In this document: one piece after another, positions 14,101 to 26,269 of the stretch
Position numbering within the stretch: position 1 is the stretch's first letter
How the letters are laid out: every line of letters begins with the position of its first letter
Origin: Puffinus mauretanicus
Taxonomy: Eukaryota; Chordata; Aves; Procellariiformes; Procellariidae
Assembly: GCA_023333565.1 (NCBI GenBank)
Contig: JAJKFH010002364.1
Coordinates: 1,302,001-1,366,000 of the forward strand
DNA length: 64,000 bases
Direction of reading: 5' to 3'
Notes under the pieces: generated by a model
What the model was told of the DNA's origin: nothing
The model's input: only the letters and a program-made list of their open reading frames with translations
Database searches by the model: none
Translations under genes and position numbers: made by a program

Positions 14101-17100
14101 ACTGAGGTTGAAATACAAGCGACAGGTAAATGGCCACTGGGCTGAACAAATGTCTTTCCAATACATTTGCAGGCCCGTGCATCACTCCAGGACTCCTTTA
14201 AATCACGATGCTGCAGTGTAGTTTGCACTAGGTTGCTACTTACTGAGAAAAATGGGAAGCTGGTGATGTTCACAGCGGTGTCCCACAGAGCATGCAGAGA
14301 TCCTGCCTGCCAGCCCGTCTCTGGCAGACAAGATGCATTGTCTCGCTTCACTTACCCACCGGGTTCCCGGACAATGATGTTCTTCACACCAGCTTTCAGT
14401 CCAGGGAACAGTACTGCAACATGGTCCCTGTCTGGATTAGGCAGATGACAAAAGGACTGAGCAAACCCTGCCTGAAGAACAGCTTGTGGTAACTTTGTCC
14501 ACGTGGAAATGCAACTGCAAGAACAGGGTCAGGAAACAATGTCCTGGGGCTAGGACTTGGGAAAAATGCTTTGGAAAACACTGGAGAGTTCTGAAAAAGG
14601 CTGGAGGAGCGGTAGCACAGCAGGAGTGGTGTGAAAACAACCCACAGATGGAAGATTTCTGCTCTTGGAGCCTAAACCTGTCCCTTTTTGTAGTTACACA
14701 AACCCTTTCGCAAGGCTGATTGCCCCCTTCCCATTCCATAGCAGTCTGGCCACTGGGACCTGGACAAGGCTTGTGCTGCATTTCTTTCTTCAGCAAAATT
14801 CCCAGAGCTACTGGGGCTGAGAGAGGTAAGCAGGATCAGCCTTCAAATGAAAAATATACTCAATTTTAAGATGAGGAGGGCATCTGGTGAGATTTTTGTA
14901 TATAAAGATACACTTTCACCAGTTCTGCATATAGACATCAGTCAAAATAAAGTGAGAATACCACAAAATAAAAATGTTATGTTTATAAGACTTGACAAGT
15001 GATAGAACGCAATAAAGCACATTTCCATTACATATGCTCCCTTGACCTGTCATGAATCATTGCAACAGAAAAGGTATTGTAGCTGTGGCAGCGGCATAGC
15101 AGATTGCCATTTAAATTCCCCAGCAGACAAATAACTCCATGATTTAGCGCTCCCCTAGCAGCAGACCACTGTAAATAACACCTAAAAAGCTCAAGAACTC
15201 CCGTGATGTCTCTCTCAGGCCTTATACCAGAGCTCACTGAAGTCAGGAGAGTTTCCTCATTGATTCAAACAGGCTTTGGTTCAGGCCATTAACACAGATG
15301 CTCGTTACAGTAAATCTCCTGGTATCAGTGGGAGTGTTTGGGGGTACATCTACTGTAAGAAAAACTGGTATCAGAGCCCTTGTGTACTCTGCGCTTTGCA
15401 AGGGAACAGGAGACTGCAGCTGAACTAGCATAAGATATGTTTTATTTTCAAAGCCATAACTGAACCTAATTTAAATGGTGTTTTCTGATGCATTTTTTGC
15501 AATTGCTAAGACTGTATTACATTTCGAGCGAGGCAGCCAGCTGGAAATCCAGCGAGAGCAGTAGGCAGAAATTAGTTTCCCTGTTCACAATCCATCCGTT
15601 GGGCATTTTCAGTTCAGGGGCACTGGTCCCATCTCTTCCTTCCTCACTTATTTTGCAAGCTGAATAAATAGTTGCTGCCCAGAGGAGAGAGACCACAACC
15701 TACAGAGACAAAAATGGTCCCCGCGAGGGTCCTCGCAGTCAAACCCAGTCTACTCCAGACTGAATTATGACATGTAATCTGAAAACTGTCTTTATCCCTG
15801 AGGCAACAAGACTTTGCTTCATGAAAAGAAATTGTATTTTCACCGTGAAAGCTAGTTATAGATGGGAGCGGATTCACACCAATGTGTTTATTCAGAGAAA
15901 TCCTTGCTCACAGTAAGGTGTATTTTCCACTTTCAGCCAGGCGTAGCAATGGGAAAGCAGAGCCAAGGCACTCTGAATTGTCTTGCAGACAGTTACAACT
16001 CTGTTGAGGCATTTATATTAAACGAATTCTGATAAAGTTAAGGAATTTTCTGTATTTAAGAAAGCTCTTTTGCCTGTTCCCTCATTATTTAATGATTTCT
16101 GGGCATTATTGCTCATTCTTCAATTGCAAAATATCTATATCACTTAATTAGCTTAACTAAATACTTCTCAGGGTTTTTGCTGAGTGTTCATTTTGTGCTT
16201 GCTCTTCAGCGTGTCTGCTGGGACCGCTGAGACCTCTCACAGTGATTTCAAATGTATCGCCATTGATTTAACTACTCCTCCAAGTGTTTACTCAACAAGA
16301 TAACAACTATCTTGCCAAAAAATTGTCTGAGCAACATTTAAACTCAACCCACCAGGGAAACAAAAAACAGTGCTCATTAAAAAGTCATTGCAGATTCGAC
16401 CGTCTCACCTGTCCCCCCATCCCACCCGAATACGCCCTTTACTGTCTTGGGAATGTCAGAAGTACAGAACTGTGTGCACATCCCCACTAATAGCACATTT
16501 CTCTACAACAGCTGCCTCCAAAGCTGAATTACAGGCACTTCTATAACAAACTTTGTAGGGAGCTTTTGCTACCAGGCTGCTTCCTTGGAGGTTGAACAAA
16601 AAGAATAAAATACTTGAATTTAGGCAGAGCATCCTGAAAAGAGGTAACCTGTATTAGCCCACAGATCAAGCTGAAATTTTAGAATGACCTATGCGGTTCT
16701 CATTCTGACGAGCTCCTAGATGGTTTTCCCAAAAAACAAACAAGACAGTGTCTGTATGGAGTTTAATGAATGTTTCAGCTGGAAGGGAGCCATCTCCATT
16801 GAGCTAAGAGCACTGCATTCATCTTCATACAGTAAATTTGAAAATAACGTTCTTCACAACTGGAAAATTGTTCCTTGTCTCTCTCTGTTTACCAGCATAG
16901 TTTGTCACCACTTGCATAACAAGTTTTCAGGATGAATCATGGACAAACTATACAGGCTCTCTTAAATCTCACTTTTCCTCCAAAGGACACAGTAAAATTT
17001 AATTGTTGTTTTTATGAATAGACCAACAGACAGTTTGTATCCACAAAATACTCAATACAGCACAAAGACACTGAAAAACAAGATTTTACTAATCATGATA

Positions 17101-19459
17101 AAAATCTATATTATCAGCAGTTGTGGTTTAAAATCAACACTGCAAAAATCAGAGTATTTTCTCTCGGTTATTTCAGCAAGTCAGTCCCAAATCCAAAGGC
17201 GTCCTGGAGTCAATGGAAAAGGTTGCACCTTCAAAAGCATGTGGTTAATTGAAAGCCATCAAGCAGACCCAGTGGCCCATTAGGTGCTCTTCCCTGGCAC
17301 CAGCTGCCCAAGAAGTAACAACAACGCATTATAGTTGATATGAAGAATAATAGCTTGAACAGACTTCCACGGCTTCCAGCCATGGAGCAAAGCATGGAGA
17401 TAACGGCACTTACTGTCAAGCAGTGTGATATCAAGATGGTTCACCTCATGCAGGGGGGCAGCTTGAACTCATAGTCCTTGGCAAGAGCCCTCACCACTGT
17501 GGTTTCAAGGGACATTCTGTGCTTTGAAGAGAAGTGGATTGGCCCCTCTCTCTTTCTGTAAACTTTAGCTATGTTTCATTAGTATTTTGGTTTGGAGCAG
17601 TTGCGCAGTTCTGAAGCAAATCCCCATCACTCCCTTTACCACAGAGTTCACAGAGTTTACTCAGTTTATGGAGCGGTCTTAGTGCACCAGATTCCTTTTG
17701 TGGGAGACAGGCCAAAAACCTCTGCTGTAGCACACCCCAGATGTTCTCCTACAGGGACATGAGGGTCCCAAACTACATCTTCTGGACATTGATTCAATCC
17801 ACATGCCTGCTGGGCCTTCCTGTGCACAAGACCAGATTACATATAAATGGAAATAACCCCCCTAAACCACATCATGTGTGGATGTAAGGACCTCAGCAGC
17901 CACCCCTTGAAGATACCCAGCCAATCCTTTTCTGCCAAATTGATTGCTGTTGTAGAAACCACCTTCTAGATGCTCAATTAAGAGTTTTGTCCCTTTACAG
18001 AGGGACAATGTTACAGAGATTATTGCGAGCAAGGCTTAAGGTCTGTCTCTGTCCTTAGCACTTCCTTCTGTTAGAGGTTTTACTTCGATTATATTTCTGG
18101 CTCCTGTGCATCCAGTTCTTATGTGCCTACAGGTACATCAGTTAGGCCAGGAGTCTGACCTCCCTGAAGCAGCAAAAGAACCTAATGGTCATCTGCTATA
18201 ATGCCGCATGACTTTTCTGTGAATCTAGCCCGCCATCCATGTTACTGCGTTGTTGTTCATAGCTGAACACAGTGGTGGCACAGGGTGGCCAAACACTTTA
18301 ACTGCATGCATCCAGGTGACAGATACTGGTTACTTCCCAGGGCACTAATGGTTTCAGTCCCAGCATCAGCGTTAAAAAATCTAGCTGGTGGGAGCAGGCT
18401 GGGTCTGGGACAATGCAATGAGAAAGGAACTGTAAAAGCAAATTTTCCTGAGGAGAAGGATTAGCCTAGGACTTAGGTGATGATATTTGAATTAGCATTT
18501 CTCTTTAACAAATAACCCTCAAAGGGAATGCTTTTTGGCTCTCTACTGAACACTCAGTTGGCTTCAAACTACAAGGGATCCCACCAAATCCCAGTCTATT
18601 TGCACTCTTTTCTGATGGCGTACAGTCTTTTTGTCTTTTTGTATGCTGGCCGTATAACCCATGCATTACCTTTGAAACTTCATAACTTGTTGTGTAACTT
18701 CTTTTTCTTTTTATCCTGACCTAGCTTGCTTTTAAAACCAGCTGTGTCTTTTCACCTGAGGTGAGGCTTTGCAGCTAGCCTACATTCTGTAAACATGTAT
18801 TGTAACATCCCCAAACCTGCAGTTAGTCAACAAAAGATCAAACAGACCAACACACTTTCATGGTAGCCATCAAAGTCACTCAGACTTTCTCAGCGAAAGC
18901 TGCCAGCTTGCATTTTTGTTGTCCAATGGAAAAGATAAGGCTATTTGTCTCTCTTTCACAGTTACAAATAAATAAGGAAAAGAAGGATAGTAGTTTAAAA
19001 TGATATCTTAATCAAATCTGTTCATCTTAGGGTTTATATTTCAAGCCTTTACCTGCATTCCAGACTGAAGTCAAATGTCAAACTTCCCCCTTTATCTTCT
19101 CTTCTTGACTCGAGAGAAGATTTGTATCTTTACAGAATGAAACAACTGTTTTCCTTAAAATGTTTCAATAGGCCTTGATTTTGTAAAACAAGCCACTTCT
19201 CTGGCAGGTGCTTTGATTTCAGGGAATTAAAGTAATTGCCACAAAAGGGCTGACAAACCTCACAGCTGCTGAAGTAAAAGGAGAAGGATCAACTGAGCTG
19301 CATGGATGTACACAGCATGTCTGGGCAGGAGAAGAGGTGGTCAGGAAGGGATTTTTTCATATTGATGTCTTTAATATACTTTCTTTTCCTAATATTTAAT
19401 CCATTATGGTCCTAAGTGTATATCAAGATATCATCTGCTTTCTCTTCTTCCCTAAATCA
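8161..19459. other. Intergenic, nothing recognised
   Basis: There is an AT-rich patch of TTAATTTAATTTATTTATTTAA type near 8930-8960 and a T13 tract near 13490. A somewhat GC-richer stretch at about 12900-13450 has several short overlapping frames on both strands, none recognisable. Conserved regulatory elements could be present but cannot be judged from one sequence. Confidence 0.55.
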
Positions 19460-19905
19460 ACTGGACCAATTGTGGGTGTCCAGAGAAGAACAAAAAGCAC
19501 AGTCAGAGCAGTAGCAAACAAGACTGCTGAGGAAAGAGTGCAGAAATGGGGTTTGTTTAGTCGTCACACAAGAAGACTGAAACGAAGCAGTACAGACTTG
19601 CAAAGTAGCTGCAGAGGAAAAAAACACTAACGGTTCTTCATGTCCACTGATGATAGGACAAGGAGTAATTGGTTTCAACAGCACTAAGAGAACTTCAGGT
19701 TGGCTATCAGGGGAGACTTTCTTCTGATGTGATTAATTTTGTGCTAGAGAATCTTGACCAAGAATCTGTGAAACCTCCACCACTGGAGGGTCTCATAATC
19801 AGCTGAGGCAGGAATGATTTAAGTGTCCATGAGAATAACTGATCCTGCCTTAGAGGAATGGGCTAGGGTAAAACACTTCTTTGAAATCTCTTCCAACATT
19901 ATCTC
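19460..19905 (+). mobile_element. Old, diverged CR1 3' fragment
   Basis: The order of recognisable pieces follows CR1 ORF2: a 'gtccagagaagaacaaaaag' block (QRRTK), 'gaggaaagagtgcagaaatggggtttgtttagt' (EERLxxLGLFS), a 'tgataggacaagg' block (DRTR) and 'aacttcaggttggctatcagggg'. It then has 'gtgaaacctccaccactggaggg' and 'gaaatctcttccaacatt'. Similarity is weak and frames are broken, so this is an ancient copy. A close relative such as an L3-like CR1 is possible. Confidence 0.75.
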
Positions 19906-20699
19906 CCAAGACCTCCTTTTGTTTTCTCAAAAAGCCTTGGATTAAGACAGCATTCATGGCTCAGAGTTGATTCAAAGTTTGGAGTTATTCATCCGTTAGC
20001 CAAAATTTTGGTCTGCGCTGCTTTCTCCCTTCTCATCTACACTTTCAGCTCATGCAGGGTAAAGCAGAGTGAAAACTGAAATCCAAGCAAGGTATCAGCA
20101 CTGGGAGCACCTTCAGCCAGCCAATCCCTTACTGTTAATATCACGTTCTTGCAGAGTTTTTTCACCTGCTACTATCTAACCCCCATTATGTTTAATCTGA
20201 ATCCAGCCTCCCTCTCTTTCCTGTTCAAGTTGTACCTCCTCAGGGACAAGAACTGAGCACCCCAATGTGCGTGTACAACAGCTAGCCTGTTTTGGATGCT
20301 AGCCTCAGAAATTACGTCAGGGACAGAAGTTGTTAAACAGACGTTGGTTTGTGCACTAGTGAGGAATGATTCCCTGTGTTGCAAGAAGCCACAGGCCCAC
20401 CAAACATCTGTATTCCCATACACTAATGCTTTTTCTACCCAGAAATTTTGTCTGCATAGATTTTGAGAACTTTAATGTGCTTCTCCAGAATTTCCAGCCA
20501 TCTCATAGCTTGAACAGGGAGGAAGGCCCAGTCATAGCTATTGCTCTGCAGAACAAGGGCAAAGCTTGAGGGGAAGGGGAGAGAGGCTGCTCAGGTGCTG
20601 CCCTGTACTGTTAGACCTGCTCCTCTTCCCTTCTGCTCACCTACATAACCAAGCCTAGAGCAGAAAGGACAGGCTGCCTCTTGCCTGTCTTGCATCTCC

Positions 20700-21283
20700 T
20701 TGCAGGTCAAACAGCCGGTCAAAAGAGGTGATTATCCCGCTGTGTTTAGCATTAGTGCAACCTCACCTTGAGTACTGTGTGCAGGTTTGAGCCCCACAGT
20801 TTAAGGATGTTCAGGTACTCGAATGCATCCAGAGGAGGGCAACAAAGCTGGTGGAAGGGCTGGAAGGCACGTCCTATGAGGAGCGGCTAAGGACTTTGGG
20901 TTTGTCTCGTTTGGAGAAGAGGAGGCTGAGGGGCAACCTCATTGCTCTCTACAGCTTCCTGAGGAGGGGACGTGGAGAGGGAGGTGCTGAGCTCCTCTCC
21001 CTGGTATCCAGTGATAGGACACGTGGGAATGGTTCAAAGCTGCACCAGGGGAGGTTTAGACTGGACGTTAGGAAGCATTTCTTTACTGAGAGGGTGGTCA
21101 AACACTGGAACAGGCTTCCCAGAAAGGTGGTCGATGCCCCAAGCCTGTCAGTGTTTAAGAGGCATTTGGACAATGCCCTTAATAACATGTTTTAACTTTT
21201 GGTCAGCCCTGAATTGGTCAGGCAGTTGGACTAGATGATCGTTGTACGTCCCTTCCAACTGAAATATTCTATTCTATTCTGTT
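20700..21283 (+). mobile_element. CR1 LINE 3' fragment with an intact ORF2 C-terminus
   Basis: This 5'-truncated CR1 spans the last part of ORF2 and the 3' UTR. From 20851 to 21195 an uninterrupted frame carries the CR1 C-terminal blocks ([19 protein letters not shown], then [20 protein letters not shown]) to a normal stop. The 3' end differs from the copy at 890-2666: it finishes in ATTCT repeats rather than TTCTATGA, so it is a different subfamily. Upstream of 20850 there is at least one stop (a TGA within 'gtttgagccccac'). Confidence 0.93.
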
Positions 21284-24200
21284 TAAAACTGGATCACTAT
21301 TTACGTGCAGGCAGATAGTATGTATCCTTGGGGAATACATACAAAGACACATTTTTCTCCCTGTAATTGTAAGTACAACTAACAAAAAAGAATGCCAGGC
21401 ACAGAGAAATAAGTTTCCACTGCTAAAGTGCAGCCAGGAAGAGATTAGAAAAATATTTTGATGCCTATGAAATCATCTGAAAAGAACATTTCATTAATGT
21501 AAAGGGCTTTTCTTTCTTTTCCTGTTTAACACCTTTGAATATGTTTTTAACAGGATTTTCTTCTGAGCTCATATTTAAGTTACTTGCTTCTCTATAGAGA
21601 ACTTCACTAGTGCTAAACCTGGGCCAGTCCCGTGTTGCTGGATGTGAAGGTGCTCAGAAGTCACACAACAAAGCCTAGTGCCAGCCTCATGGAGAGGGAG
21701 GAGGAATTAATCATTTTGTATGTGTGTAATTGCTTCTGCGTGTAAATCCAGAATTTTCCAGTAAATTCTATTGGAGATTATTTTGGATTCCTACATTTCA
21801 GTTTCAAAATCACTTCACAGGTTCCCAGTCTGTACTCTCCTTCCCTGACAGTGTTCCTCACAGCGGGAATGCACAGAACCCTCCTTTGCAGGTGCATTTT
21901 TTCCAACCATTCTGCAGAAAATATTCTTGCAATGCTGCATTATATGTAAAATATATGAATTCCTCAATCTAAACATTTAGGAAGGCCTGACATAGTCAGA
22001 CCATTCAGAGATACTAGCCAGTCTGAAGCTGAAGGGTTTTCAAAGAACAGTATTGCCTTCATGTCCTTGCATAGCTGGCAAGGTCAGTTCTGAACCTGCA
22101 GGAATTGCAGGGGTTGTAGCTTTGGAGGACAATCCAAAGGACCATTTAGAATTGTAGTTTTCTCTAATCTTCAGGATCTTAACTATTGTTAACGTGGAAA
22201 CAACTCAATTGCTTTTTTTGTTTTCTCTCCCTGCTTTGTTATATGTATGTAGACACTCCAGCTGGTACCATTCCAAATTTACCACCATCCTCTTGTTCCT
22301 CTCCTTTCTTCATGGTCTGGTTTGCTGCTCCCTTCACCTTCTCGTGTCTCTCTTCTCTGTTGCTTCTGTATCTAAAGCATCCTGCCAGTGTCTCTGTCTA
22401 CATCTCTACCTCATTCAAGTCCCATTTAACAAGTTATTCCTTTCAAAATGTCCACGAAGAGAAACTAGTAATGGGCCAAAAGATCACCATGAAGTCATTC
22501 ACCTGTTTGACGCTTCATCCTGTCTCCTCTGTGTTCACTCCTCCACAGTGTGGGCTGCCTTTCCCCTCTCTCAGTCCTGCCCAATGCCAAGAAACTTCAT
22601 AAATAATTAGGGGAAGCAATTTGATTTGGAGAATGAGGCACTGACCTTGCTCTGCTTTCGGCCCTGCTGCTAAATGACCTTGAATAACTTTTTTAACCTT
22701 GTCTGTCCCAATCTGTCTCATCCCGTGACTTTTTTCAACAAAACGTGTAAGCTTCTGGGATCTTGTTATGTGCTGTTAAAGCCTCTTGAAAAAAAAGGCC
22801 CAATTTTCCCATTGGCTGGCTTATATACAGGGGACTTATTCCCTGTATCCGCAGACATTTACACTGTGATCTACATCTGAGCTATTCGCTGAAGTTTCCT
22901 AGACAGTCAGAGGGAAAAATAGGCAGTTTTAGGTTGAGATTCACCTAAACAAATGTAGGCTTCACCTTTGGGATTAAATTAATTGCTCCATCAGAATGCT
23001 TGCATGTTGAAAACAGTCCCCTAAATATTAACCAATTCCAATTCTGTGGTGAATTTAGCTGAAATATCTAAATTATATTGGGCCAACTAGATTGCATTTT
23101 TTAATAAATAAAATATTCCATTAAAAAAAAAAATCACCCAGATCTTTTGGGAAATACTAAATATTTGAAAGGTGATTTTTCTAAGTCTTTTCAGAAGTTT
23201 CCTTGTAAATGGATTCTTGAACTTCTGCTTCATGAGGAAGTTTTATCACACTTCATGCTCCTGAAAAGCCATAACTGTGCACAGTGCATGTAGAATCACA
23301 GGTACCAGCAAGCCAGCAAGTCAGCACACCGGACCCACCTCAGAGATCCCATGTTGGTTTTATGTAAGCAGAAAGCATGAGCTCCTTAACATCTCGAGAA
23401 CTACATCAGTACCTAAAGATGGATGTAACACCACAAAAATGAGATGTGACGAAGACAATTTTCCTGCTTTAAATGAGAACTTCCGTGAAATGGCATCTGC
23501 TGAAGAGCTCACAGGAAGGAATATTCAGTTTTCCTACCCAAAGGAAGAAGTTTTGAGAACAACAGACCTTTTGCAAGGCAACTAGATAGAAAGGTCATGT
23601 CACTCACCAAATATGCAGAAATGGAAGAGCTGAATAACGGACTAGCATGAACATTACACCTATCACTGCTAATCAACATCACCTCATACAGCTGAAATGG
23701 CAGTAGAATATTGGAGTGTCTTTGAAAAAGCTAAATAACAGAATGAACTTTTGAAAAAAAGTCAAAGTTTTGCCAAAACATATTACATGCACTCTACAAA
23801 GGGGTGTCTGTGAGCAACGGGGAGGGAAACAATAATAATAAACTGGAGGAATAACTTTCATAGGATAATAAATGAATTGCAAATAGCACACATGTCAGAC
23901 ACACTAATTCTAAAACAGAAAACTGTTCCAAAACAGAAATAAAATGAGATTGTGACTGGGACAAATAGCCTCTTCATCTTTAGAAAAGGAGAGACACTTT
24001 CCTGAGTAAAGGATTAATTTATAAAAAAAAGAAATCTTTGGAGTTCAGGTGCCATTTTATGTGCCAAAGTAAAAAAAAAAAAAAAAATACACTTATTCAA
24101 CCACCCCAAAATCCCAAGCACCTAGAGAGATTACTACACAGAGTATGGGGCCTGCAATGCCCAGTCAAAGAGGTATTTTAGAGCCCACCTGAAAGTGGAT

Positions 24201-26076
24201 TAGGCACAACTAGGAGAACAGATCTAGCCCTAGAAGCAAACCTTCCACAAGGAAGAAAATTCAGGGAATTTGTTCAGTTATTAGTCCCAGTTATTGAAAA
24301 TGCCTGTGCCAGCTGTATGAGGCTGGAGAAGTCATCGTGGACAATGGAAAATGGAGATGGGTGCAGATGCTGTGAAGGAAAGAGAGGAGTTAGTACCTTC
24401 CTGTGAGTCTCTTCCTCCCAGCGCTCCTCAGGAAGGGCTGGTAAAATGTGGAGGCTTAATTATTTCAGCTCGTGTGAGTTTGATACTCCAGAGACATATT
24501 GGAGTGGCTTGTAATTCTGAAAACTGGAAGTTGCTCAGCCAAAACCTGAGTTAGTTTGAAGCCAAGGAATCCACCTCTGTATACAGCAGCTGGAGATGTA
24601 AAGAAGAGGAGATATAACTAATCAACTGGACGGAAAACTTTATCAGTCCCCACATCCCTCCAATCCCATGCCACTGCATTGACCTGTAGATCATTGCTAA
24701 GGAAAGAGGGGATTGTCTGTTTTTAATAACTCTGCTGAGACCACTGCAGTACAACTATGTCATGTGAACACCTGGTAACTGAGGACAGAATGGAGGCTAA
24801 TCATCTCATTTTGAATGGGCCACCAGCCCAAATACCATTTGCATTTATTATCAGGCTGGACTGGACTTTAGCTGGGCTTGGAAAAGAAAATTCTATCTTT
24901 CAACAAGCCCCTTGAGCCATCCTGTTTAAGGAAGAAACAGCACTGAGACATCACCGTAAGGTAATGGAAAAACATGGAGTCTTCTTTCTTGAAGTACATG
25001 TCTAATGTTTAAAGCTATCTTTCTTTGGTGGTAATGTTGTGCAGGCCTGCAGAAAACAAAAGCTATGTGCAGGTGCTCAGAAACAACCCAGGAACAGCCG
25101 CAGATGAATCCAAACCACGATCTTCCAGTCTTCTTTGAGATAGAGCATTGACATGTCCTCAAAAGGATCAGCAGCAGTCTTGGAATTGCTTAGGAGTCCT
25201 AATGTTTATGGTAAAGCCTTTTAGAACCGAACAGTGTTAAAAAAGAAAATATTCTGTAGAAATTACTCTACAAAACAGCACAATGTCATAGAGAGTGAAA
25301 GCCTTTCTACAGGAAGCCTAAAAATTCTACATTGAGGATGTAATTCTGCACTAAATTCCCCTGAAGGATTTAACTGCTGGTACAAACATAACCAATTTGC
25401 ACTGCTTGGGTTAGTAAATAATATTCTGCTGCAACACCAGTGCTTGTGTCTGACTTCTGTAAAATTACTGCTTGCTTCTTTCTTTTTGGTCAAAGAGCAG
25501 TTCTGACGGTGGTCAGTAAAGGAAAGGGATGCTTGAGAAACAGAAGTAAGAGGGTGGCTTTGTAGTGAAGATTCATTTAGACAATTTGGTATCTATTACA
25601 AGCTGAAGTCGGACAGTGTCTGCATGCAAATGTAGGGAGGTAGTGAAAGGGAACCTCACACAGTGAGAGGGTCCTTTTTCTTCATTAACATTTACAAAGT
25701 AAGTAAGTGACATAAATATGGGATCTGATGACTGGAAACACACTGGACATGCCCTGCATGTCACGAGGCTCTCAGACCTCTTTGCTAGCACCACGTGCTA
25801 CTGTCATGTTCAGGTGCTCTCTTCATCCAGTTGACTTTAAGGATTTATTACCATTGTGGAAAGGGTCTGTAATCTCTCATCAGTAGGACATGGCTGTCTG
25901 CTGCTGCACACAAGGAAAAACTTTGTGCTTTAATTCCTTGTCCCTTGAGTAGAATGGCTGCACTTAGGGGAAGGTAATAAGGATATTCTCAGATGCCCTA
26001 AATTCTTTGCCACAATGTCTATGGCTGGGAAGCAAGGAAAACAGAAGGAGGGTGTGACTCAGAAAATGACAGTGCA
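21284..26076. other. Intergenic, only a SINE relic recognised
   Basis: Apart from the MIR-like relic at 22640-22728, I see an A18 tract near 24070. Two overlapping 138-codon frames at about 22186-22610 have leucine/serine-rich low-information content and no recognisable domain. Confidence 0.55.
22640..22728 (+). mobile_element. MIR/CORE-SINE-like relic (second copy)
   Basis: 'Gctgctaaatgaccttgaataacttttttaaccttgtctgtcccaatctgtctcatc' follows the MIR core: a GACCTTG..AA.T block, TTAACCT, CTGT, then TCTCATC. It is weaker than the copy at 8085-8160. Confidence 0.45.
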
Positions 26077-26207
26077 TGTCCCAAGCCTGTCCGTGTTTAA
26101 GAGGCATTTGGACAATGCCCTTAATAACATGCTTTAACTTTTGGTCAGCCCTGAATTGGTCAGGTATTTGGACTAGATGATGGTTGTAGGTCCCTTCCAA
26201 CTGAGAC
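26077..26207 (+). mobile_element. CR1 LINE 3' terminal fragment, sibling of the 20.7-kb copy
   Basis: About 130 bp of CR1 3' end differs at only about 8 positions from the end of the copy at 20700-21283. It shares the final ORF2 codons ([18 protein letters not shown]), the 'cttttggtcagccctgaattgg' UTR and the ATTCT tail. It is severely 5'-truncated, as is usual for CR1. The tail has expanded into the adjacent pentanucleotide array. Confidence 0.93.
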
Positions 26208-26269
26208 ATTCTATTCTATTCTATTCTATTCTATTCTATTCTATTCTATTCTATTCTATTCTATTCTAT
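26208..26269 (+). repeat. (ATTCT)n pentanucleotide microsatellite, about 12 units
   Basis: Uninterrupted ATTCT units follow directly from the CR1 tail. The unit is five bases, so 15 bases make five codons and the array reads as a repeating SILFY pentapeptide. That creates a spurious 220-codon frame here (26177-26839). Confidence 0.97.

Noticed and set aside
22186..22610. Two overlapping 138-codon frames
   Set aside because: They lie in pyrimidine-rich sequence with few stops. Both frames are open at once, which points to composition rather than selection.
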